A stretch of DNA of 27,600 bases, from assembly GCA_008671135.1 (NCBI GenBank), contig RQAP01000001.1, positions 1-27,600 of the forward strand. The letters run 5' to 3'. The translations under genes and the position numbers were made by a program. The notes beneath the pieces were generated by a model. The model saw only the letters and a list, made by a program, of their open reading frames with translations. It was not told where the DNA came from and searched no databases. The DNA is from Collinsella aerofaciens. GTDB lineage: Bacteria; Actinomycetota; Coriobacteriia; Coriobacteriales; Coriobacteriaceae. Each line of letters begins with the position of its first letter. Position 1 is the first letter of the stretch. Below, piece by piece: positions 23,061-27,600 of this stretch.

Positions 23061-23086
23061 TGGACACGCCCGGAACCGTGTATACG
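23061..23086 (+). promoter_or_regulatory. rplB promoter-like block with GGACACGCCCGG motif
   Basis: This is near-identical to the block before rplC (22 of 25 positions). GGACACGCCCGG is at 23062-23073 and a -10-like TATACG at 23081-23086, preceded by a dyad ACACG/CGTGT (23065-23069 and 23077-23081). The predicted leader to rplB is about 70 nt. Confidence 0.55.
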
Positions 23087-23165
23087 TCCGGTGTCATCGC
23101 ACCCGAGGCAGAACCTCGAATCCCTGTCTGCGATGGCTAACGGATTCCTATTGAAAGGGATTGTA

Positions 23166-23996
23166 ATGGCTGTAAAGCACCTTAAGCCGACCTCCGCTGG
23201 TAGGCGTTGGCAGACGATCTCCGACTTCTCCGAGATCACCTGCACCAAGCCCGAGAAGTCTCTTCTCGAGCCCCTGCCCAAGAAGGCCGGTCGTAACAAC
23301 AACGGCCGCATCACCACCCGCCACCAGGGCGGCGGCGTGAAGCGTCGTTACCGCGTGATCGACTTCAAGCGCAACAAGGACGGCGTGCCCGCCAAGGTTG
23401 CCACGATCGAGTACGATCCGAACCGTTCCGCTCGCATCGCTCTGCTGCACTACGCTGACGGTGAGAAGCGCTACATCCTGGCCCCCAAGGGCCTCGAGGT
23501 CGGTCAGACCATCATGTCCGGTTCTGACGCCGACATCAAGCCGGGCAACGCTCTGCCCCTCGCCGACATCCCCGTCGGTACGCTCATCCACGCCGTCGAG
23601 TTCCAGCCGGGCAAGGGCGCTGCTATCGCCCGTTCCGCCGGTAACTCCTGCCAGCTGATGGGTAAGGAGGGCAAGTACGCTATCGTCCGTATGCCTTCCT
23701 CCGAGATGCGCCGCATCCTCGTTACCTGCCGCGCCACCGTCGGTGAGGTCGGCAACGCCGATCACTCCAACATCGTCATCGGCAAGGCCGGCCGTAAGCG
23801 TCACATGAACGTGCGCCCGACCGTCCGCGGTACCGTCATGAACCCTGTCGACCACCCGCACGGCGGTGGCGAGGGCAAGAACCACACCTCTGGTCGTCCC
23901 TCCGTTACCCCCTGGGGTAAGCCGACGAAGGGCCTTCGTACGCGCAAGAAGAAGAAGGTCTCGAACCAGCACATCATTCGTCGCCGTAAGAAGTAA
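23166..23996 (+). CDS. rplB: Ribosomal protein uL2
   Basis: A 276-residue 50S protein that supports the peptidyl-transferase centre. The signature MNPVDHPHGGGEGK, with the histidine important for activity in E. coli (His229), is intact, and AVKHLKPTSAGRR is the normal N-terminus. The ATG at 23166 follows AAAGGGA by 6 nt; upstream in-frame sequence overlaps the promoter-like block and has no family similarity. It opens the second sub-operon, rplB-rpsS-rplV-rpsC-rplP-rpmC-rpsQ. Confidence 0.97.
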   Translation: MAVKHLKPTSAGRRWQTISDFSEITCTKPEKSLLEPLPKKAGRNNNGRITTRHQGGGVKRRYRVIDFKRNKDGVPAKVATIEYDPNRSARIALLHYADGEKRYILAPKGLEVGQTIMSGSDADIKPGNALPLADIPVGTLIHAVEFQPGKGAAIARSAGNSCQLMGKEGKYAIVRMPSSEMRRILVTCRATVGEVGNADHSNIVIGKAGRKRHMNVRPTVRGTVMNPVDHPHGGGEGKNHTSGRPSVTPWGKPTKGLRTRKKKKVSNQHIIRRRKK

Positions 23997-24028
23997 TTTC
24001 GGATACCGAGTTTTAGGAGAAAGCACTT

Positions 24029-24289
24029 ATGAGCAGAAGTCTCAAAAAGGGCCCGTTCGTGGAGACTCGCCTTCTCTCGCGTATCACCGCGATGAACGAG
24101 GCTGGCAAGAAGGACGTCGTGAAGACCTGGTCCCGCGCGTCCACCATCTTCCCCGAGATGGTTGGTCACACCATCGCCGTCCACGACGGCCGCAAGCATG
24201 TGCCCGTGTATGTTACCGAGTCCATGGTTGGTCACAAGCTCGGCGAGTTCGCGCCGACTCGTACGTTCCGTGGCCACAAGGCCAAATAG
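24029..24289 (+). CDS. rpsS: Ribosomal protein uS19
   Basis: An 86-residue 30S head protein that forms bridges with the large subunit. SRSLKKGPFVETRLL and the VYVTESMVGHKLGEFAPTRTFRGH signature are complete. TTAGGAGAAAG precedes the ATG. It lies in conserved order between rplB and rplV. Confidence 0.97.
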   Translation: MSRSLKKGPFVETRLLSRITAMNEAGKKDVVKTWSRASTIFPEMVGHTIAVHDGRKHVPVYVTESMVGHKLGEFAPTRTFRGHKAK

Positions 24290-24303
24290 GGGGTTAACCG
24301 TAA

Positions 24304-24675
24304 ATGGCAACTAAGTCTATTGAAACTGAGGCCACCGAGGTTCGCGCCGTCGCTAAGTACGTGCGTGTTTCCCCCAGCAAGGCCCGCCTGGTGGTCGATC
24401 TGATCCGCCGCAAGCCTGTCGCTCAGGCCTTCGACATCCTCCACTTCTGCGACCGCGCCGTCGCCGTGGATGTCGAGAAGGTTCTCCGTTCCGCCGTTGC
24501 GAACGCCGAGAACAACAACGGTCTGCGTGCCGACAACCTGGTTGTCGCCGCTGCCTATGTTGACGAGGGTCCGACGCTTAAGCGCATCCGTCCCCGCGCC
24601 AAGGGTTCCGCTTCTCGCATTCTGAAGCGTACTTCCCACATCACCGTCGTCGTTGCTCCTCGAAAGGAGGCGTAA
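24304..24675 (+). CDS. rplV: Ribosomal protein uL22
   Basis: A 123-residue protein with a long beta-hairpin that lines the exit tunnel near the macrolide site. KYVRVSPSKARLVVDLIRRKPV and LKRIRPRAKGSASRI (hairpin) are intact, with no insertion or deletion visible in the hairpin. GGGGGTT lies 9 nt before the ATG, and the gene ends in a GGAGG that serves rpsC. Confidence 0.96.
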   Translation: MATKSIETEATEVRAVAKYVRVSPSKARLVVDLIRRKPVAQAFDILHFCDRAVAVDVEKVLRSAVANAENNNGLRADNLVVAAAYVDEGPTLKRIRPRAKGSASRILKRTSHITVVVAPRKEA

Positions 24676-24681
24676 AGCTGT

Positions 24682-25392
24682 ATGGGTCAGAAAGTCTACC
24701 CCACCGGCTTCCGTCTTGGCATTACCGAGAACTGGCGCTCCCGCTGGTTCGCAGAGAAGGATTACGCTAAGACCCTCGGTAACGATCTCGAGATCCGCAA
24801 GTACCTCGAGAAGCGTCTTTCCCGCGCAGCTGTCTCCCGCGTCGAGATCGAGCGCGCTGGCGACAAGGTGAAGGTCATCATCCTCACCGCTCGCCCCGGC
24901 GTTGTCATCGGTAAGAAGGGTGCCGAGATCGATACCCTCCGCACCGAGCTCGAGAAGGTCGCTGGCGTCTCCAAGGGCCAGCTCTCCGTCGACGTTGTCG
25001 AGATCAAGCGCCCCGAGCTCGACGCCAACCTCGTTGCTCAGTCTATCGCCGAGCAGCTTGAGGGCCGCGTTGCCTTCCGTCGCGCTATGCGCAAGGCTGT
25101 CCAGTCCGCCCGCAAGGCCGGCGCTAAGGGCATCCGTATCCAGTGCTCCGGTCGTCTCGGCGGCGCCGAGATGGGCCGTCGTGAGTGGTACCGCGAGGGT
25201 CGCGTGCCTCTGCACACCCTCCGTGCCAAGATCGACTACGGCACGGCTGTCGCCAGCACCACCATGGGCGCTTGCGGCGTGAAGGTCTGGATCTACCTGG
25301 GCGAGAAGCTCCCGGGCCAGCCTGTTCCCAACCCTGCACTCGAGGGCTCTTCCCGTCCTCGTCGTCGTAACTCCGAGAGGAGGGGTCAGTAG
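24682..25392 (+). CDS. rpsC: Ribosomal protein uS3
   Basis: A 236-residue 30S protein at the mRNA entry channel. The N-terminal MGQKVYPTGFRLGI, the KH domain with the VIGKKGAEID loop and the C-terminal GRLGGAEMGRREWYREGRVPLHTLRA are typical. Length is normal; the last 20 residues are basic. AAAGGAGG lies 14 nt before the ATG, within the rplV 3' end, a rather long spacing. Its stop overlaps the rplP start by one base. Confidence 0.97.
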   Translation: MGQKVYPTGFRLGITENWRSRWFAEKDYAKTLGNDLEIRKYLEKRLSRAAVSRVEIERAGDKVKVIILTARPGVVIGKKGAEIDTLRTELEKVAGVSKGQLSVDVVEIKRPELDANLVAQSIAEQLEGRVAFRRAMRKAVQSARKAGAKGIRIQCSGRLGGAEMGRREWYREGRVPLHTLRAKIDYGTAVASTTMGACGVKVWIYLGEKLPGQPVPNPALEGSSRPRRRNSERRGQ

Positions 25393-25895
25393 TGCTTGCC
25401 CCTAAGCGTATTCTTCACCGCAAGGTGCAGCGTGGCTCCATGAAGGGCCAGGCCAAGGGTAATACCGAGCTGCATTTCGGCGAGTTTGGTATCCAGGCTC
25501 TCGAGGCCCATTGGATTACCAACCGTCAGATCGAGGCCGCTCGTATTGCCATGACCCGCTACATGAAGCGTGGCGGTCGTGTCTACATCACGATCTTCCC
25601 CGATAAGCCCATCACCAAGAAGCCTGCCGAGACTCGCATGGGTTCTGGTAAGGGTAACCCCGAGGAGTGGGTGGCCGTCGTCAAGCCCGGCCGCATCATG
25701 TTCGAGGTCAAGGGCGTGCCCGAGGAGGTCGCTCGCGAGGCTCTGCGTCTTGCACAGCACAAGCTTCCCATCAAGACCAAGATTGTTGCTGCTAAGAACG
25801 CTGAGCAGCGCATCGAGAAGGAGATGGCTGAGGAGGCCGCTCTCGAGGCCAAGTGGGCTGCTGAGGACGCCGCCGCCGCCAAGGAGGAGAACTAA
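25392..25895 (+). CDS. rplP: Ribosomal protein uL16 with C-terminal extension
   Basis: A 167-residue 50S protein near the A-site tRNA elbow. LAPKRILHRKVQRGSMKG and MGSGKGNPEEWVAVVKPGRIMFE are family signatures. The usual protein is about 137-140 residues and ends near KLPIKTKIV. Here some 30 further residues follow, rich in Ala, Glu and Lys (ending AAAAKEEN), probably a solvent-exposed helix. The start is GTG, overlapping the rpsC stop by one base, with GAGGAGGGG upstream. The stop overlaps the rpmC start in TAATG. Confidence 0.95.
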   Translation: MLAPKRILHRKVQRGSMKGQAKGNTELHFGEFGIQALEAHWITNRQIEAARIAMTRYMKRGGRVYITIFPDKPITKKPAETRMGSGKGNPEEWVAVVKPGRIMFEVKGVPEEVAREALRLAQHKLPIKTKIVAAKNAEQRIEKEMAEEAALEAKWAAEDAAAAKEEN

Positions 25896-26110
25896 TGAAG
25901 CCCGCAGAGATTCGTGAGCTCTCGGACGCTCAGCTTGTTGAGAAGCTGAAGGAAATGCGCGCCGAGCTCTTTAACCTTCGTTTCCAGATGGCCACCAGCC
26001 AGCTGGACAACACCGCTCGCGTCAACACCGTGAAGAAGGACATCGCTCGCGTCCTCACGGAGCAGCGCGCCCGCGAGATCGCAGCGGAGAAGTCCGCTGT
26101 CGCCGAGTAG
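25895..26110 (+). CDS. rpmC: Ribosomal protein uL29
   Basis: A 71-residue two-helix protein at the tunnel exit, next to L23. MKPAEIRELSDAQLVEKLKEMRAELFNLRFQMAT is typical. The ATG overlaps the rplP stop (TAATG), with AAGGAGGAG upstream, so the two are translationally coupled. Confidence 0.96.
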   Translation: MKPAEIRELSDAQLVEKLKEMRAELFNLRFQMATSQLDNTARVNTVKKDIARVLTEQRAREIAAEKSAVAE

Positions 26111-26126
26111 GACCTAAGGAGAGAAC

Positions 26127-26387
26127 ATGACTGATTCGCGTAACTCGCGTAAGGTCCGTACGGGTGTCGTTACCTCCGTCTCCGGTGCCAAGACCATTGT
26201 CGTCACCATCACCGAGCGCAAGCGTCACCCCAAGTACGGCAAGATGATGACCAGCTCCAAGAAGCTGCACGCTCACGACGAGGAGTGCACGGCTGGCGTG
26301 GGCGATACCGTCCGCGTTATGGAGACCCGTCCTATGTCCAAGATGAAGCGTTGGCGCCTCATCGAGGTCGTCGAGCGCGCTAAATAA
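26127..26387 (+). CDS. rpsQ: Ribosomal protein uS17
   Basis: An 86-residue OB-fold protein that binds 16S rRNA early in 30S assembly. KVRTGVVTSVSGAKTIVVTI, KRHPKYGKMMTSSKKLHAHDE and GDTVRVMETRPMSKMKRWRL match the family. AAGGAGAG lies before the ATG. It is the last gene before a 118-nt spacer, which matches the usual break between S10-type and spc-type units in E. coli. Confidence 0.97.
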   Translation: MTDSRNSRKVRTGVVTSVSGAKTIVVTITERKRHPKYGKMMTSSKKLHAHDEECTAGVGDTVRVMETRPMSKMKRWRLIEVVERAK

Positions 26388-26505
26388 GCAGTCGCTCTTA
26401 CGACTTGTACGTTTCCGAAGATGTGCGTATGCCTGGTTTGCATACCACAGGCCGCCTAAAGGCTGCGCACCTCCCTTCGGTTCTTAGTTCGGAGGAACAT
26501 CTACC
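26388..26505 (+). promoter_or_regulatory. 118-nt rpsQ-rplN spacer with possible promoter and leader hairpins
   Basis: TTGTAC (26405-26410) and TATGCC (26428-26433) with a 17-nt spacer form a weak promoter candidate. GTATGC (26427-26432) and GCATAC (26440-26445) pair around a 7-nt loop. GTGCG (26423-26427) could alternatively pair with CGCAC (26465-26469), enclosing a branched structure. GGAGG at about 26491-26495 is the rplN ribosome binding site. The promoter and fold are tentative. Confidence 0.35.
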
Positions 26506-26874
26506 ATGATTCAGATGCAAACCATGCTGAACGTCGCCGACAACTCCGGCGCTCGCAAGATTCGCTGCATCAAGGTGCTTGGCGGTTCCAAGCGTCGTTA
26601 TGCAGGCATCGGCGATGTGTTCATCGGTGCTGTCCAGGAGGCTACCCCTGGCGCCAACGTCAAGAAGAAGGACGTTGTCCGTTGCGTCGTCGTTCGCACC
26701 GTTAAGGAGATCCGCCGCAAGGATGGCTCCTACATTCGCTTTGATGAGAACGCCTGCGTTGTCATCAACAACGATGGTTCGCCCGTCGGCACCCGTATCT
26801 TCGGGCCTGTCGCTCGCGAGCTTCGTGACAAGAAGTACATGAAGATCGTCTCGCTCGCTCCCGAGACCCTGTAG
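26506..26874 (+). CDS. rplN: Ribosomal protein uL14
   Basis: A 122-residue beta-barrel protein at the subunit interface. MIQMQTMLNVADNSGARKIRCIKVLGG and GTRIFGPVARELRDKKYMKIVSLAPE are highly conserved; length is exactly typical. TCGGAGGA lies upstream of the ATG. It starts a short spc-type unit with rplX. Confidence 0.98.
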   Translation: MIQMQTMLNVADNSGARKIRCIKVLGGSKRRYAGIGDVFIGAVQEATPGANVKKKDVVRCVVVRTVKEIRRKDGSYIRFDENACVVINNDGSPVGTRIFGPVARELRDKKYMKIVSLAPETL

Positions 26875-26887
26875 TTAGGGGAGATAT

Positions 26888-27193
26888 ATGTATATCAAGA
26901 AGGGCGATAAGGTCCAGGTTCTCTCTGGTAAGGATCGCGGCAAGCAGGGCGTTATCCTGCGCGCTCTCCCCGCCGAGAACAAGGTCGTTGTCGAGGGCGT
27001 TTCGGTCGTCAAGAAGGCCGTCAAGCCCAACGCTGCCAACCAGCAGGGCGGCATCGTTTCGCAGGAGGCTCCCATCGACGCCTCCAACGTCAATCTCGTT
27101 TGCCCCGAGTGCGGTAAGGTTACCCGCGTCGGTCACGAGAAGGACGGCAAGAACAAGCTGCGCGTCTGCAAGAAGTGCGGCCACAAGTTCTAA
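26888..27193 (+). CDS. rplX: Ribosomal protein uL24
   Basis: A 101-residue assembly-initiator protein. The KOW motif IKKGDKVQVLSGKDRGKQGVI opens the protein. A zinc-ribbon-like pair, CPECGKVTRVG and CKKCGHKF, closes it. AGGGGAGA precedes the ATG. In nearly all bacteria rplE, rpsN and rpsH follow directly; here a terminator comes 27 nt after the stop, and insertion-sequence remnants follow. Confidence 0.97.
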   Translation: MYIKKGDKVQVLSGKDRGKQGVILRALPAENKVVVEGVSVVKKAVKPNAANQQGGIVSQEAPIDASNVNLVCPECGKVTRVGHEKDGKNKLRVCKKCGHKF

Positions 27194-27219
27194 GCTGCCC
27201 GCAACATCAAGTTGCTAGC

Positions 27220-27253
27220 AAAGGCCCGGATGCCACGGCACCCGGGCCTTTTT
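27220..27253 (+). terminator. Rho-independent terminator after rplX
   Basis: AAGGCCCGG (27221-27229) pairs with CCGGGCCTT (27242-27250), with a further TGC/GCA inside, followed by TTTC after the stem Ts. Strong stem and T-run. Confidence 0.9.
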
Positions 27254-27261
27254 CTACCCCT

Positions 27262-27329
27262 ACTCATTCGGGACAGACTTAAATGAGTGGCCGTTGATTG
27301 GCAGTCATTGGGGACAGACTTAAATGACT
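27262..27329 (+). repeat. Two tandem GGGACAG-loop hairpins
   Basis: Unit 1: ACTCATT (27262-27268), a 13-nt loop CGGGACAGACTTA, AATGAGT (27282-27288). Unit 2: AGTCATT (27303-27309), loop GGGGACAGACTTA, AATGACT (27323-27329). The units start 41 nt apart and each is followed by a related CGTTG-containing tail. The C-to-G difference in the left arm is matched by the complementary difference in the right arm, so pairing is kept. Confidence 0.75.
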
Positions 27330-27368
27330 AGTCGTTGGGTGTTCCTATAGTTTTGTCAACCGTCGGGG

Positions 27369-27521
27369 CTACTCCCGGTAGGGCACCCGGTCGCGCATCA
27401 CGGCGTATATCGCCCTGAGCCGCTTCCTCGCGACGGCCTTGAGCGCCCGCCCGTGCCCCATGCCCCGCGCCCTGCAGGCCCGGTAGTACTCGCCGTAGCG
27501 CCCCGAGGACCTCACCAGGCT
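27369..27521 (-). pseudogene. IS110-family transposase, C-terminal remnant
   Basis: Fifty codons survive on the minus strand, ending ALKAVARKRLRAIYAVMRD followed by RVPYRE and a stop. This is the typical C-terminal helix region of IS110-type (Transposase_20) proteins, including the ARK..L..IYA..R pattern. Upstream, the frame runs into an unrelated insertion sequence and meets a TAG stop at 27540-27542. The catalytic DEDD and serine domains are missing. It is probably a dead fragment split by the IS3-type element. The DNA here is strongly G+C-rich. Confidence 0.65.
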
Positions 27522-27600
27522 GTTGTGGATTGGCAACACCTATTTGGACGATTCCGGGAGGGACAGCCCCGCCTCCCTGAACTCGACCGGAGACATGTAG
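27521..27600 (-). mobile_element. Right end of an IS3-type element inserted in IS110 remnant
   Basis: The junction between the IS110-like frame and the IS3-like tail falls near 27521-27526, where several TG dinucleotides could begin the inverted repeat (for example TGTGGATTGGCAACACC on the + strand). The exact end and target duplication cannot be fixed without the other end. Confidence 0.4.
27540..27600 (-). CDS. IS3-family transposase, last 19 residues (rest outside window)
   Basis: On the minus strand the sequence reads YMSPVEFREAGLSLPESSK and stops. The Y(M/L)SPxEFR motif is the characteristic C-terminus of IS3-family OrfB integrase-type transposases. Only this tail is inside the window, so completeness is unknown. 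The stop is 13-19 nt from the inferred element end, the usual close spacing in this family. Confidence 0.6.
   Translation of the reverse strand, partial: YMSPVEFREAGLSLPESSK

Noticed and set aside
27262..27329. Possible CRISPR-like array from the two 41-nt-spaced repeats
   Set aside because: Only two units, each a hairpin with covarying arms, no unique spacers of constant size beyond one 14-nt gap, and no cas genes.
1..27600. tRNA, rRNA or other known RNA genes
   Set aside because: No tRNA cloverleaf with a T-loop GTTCRA pattern in the right context and no rRNA sequence was recognised by eye in the gaps; a covariance-model scan could not be run.

Overview
The window is about 27.6 kb of high-G+C DNA, densely coding and almost entirely on the + strand. 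The gene families, gene order and G/C-rich third codon positions point to a gut-type Actinomycetota of class Coriobacteriia, most likely a Collinsella relative. This is inferred from reading the genes; no database search was done.

Layout. (1) 1-1779: the 3' part of rpoC, carrying a long C-terminal extension that contains a domain resembling the RNA polymerase alpha C-terminal domain, then a strong terminator. (2) 1850-3566: an ECF sigma factor and a membrane anti-sigma-like partner, with a TGAAAC/CGTA promoter that is probably autoregulated. (3) 3527-4078: a gene-free region with a large nested palindrome and the rpsL promoter. (4) 4079-7553: a str-type operon, rpsL-rpsG-fusA-rpsJ, with no tuf and with rpsJ detached from the rest of the S10 cluster. 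(5) 7607-17737: birA on the minus strand, divergent from fabH-acpP-fabK-fabD-fabG-fabF-accB-fabZ-accC-accDA, which covers malonyl-CoA formation, initiation and a full elongation cycle of type II fatty acid synthesis. BirA would biotinylate the AccB encoded here. (6) 17778-20956: an EIIC-like membrane protein bracketed by two copies of a small hairpin repeat, a CDF cation exporter and a histidine phosphatase. (7) 20957-21404: a second gene-free region with a second copy of the large nested palindrome and the rplC promoter and leader. (8) 21405-27253: rplC-rplD-rplW, then rplB-rpsS-rplV-rpsC-rplP-rpmC-rpsQ with its own promoter-like block, then rplN-rplX and a terminator. (9) 27262-27600: two tandem hairpin repeats and nested insertion-sequence remnants (IS110-type and IS3-type) on the minus strand.

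The most unusual content is non-coding. Two 137-139 bp nested palindromes share an 85-bp core, but each copy has its own self-complementary arms. They sit upstream of the two ribosomal-protein operons, and each ends 59-60 nt before a shared GGATACGCCCG motif. A second family of short hairpins keeps a 13-nt loop containing GGGACAG while the stems differ from copy to copy. With the alpha-CTD-like domain fused to beta-prime, these are the best candidates for undescribed biology.
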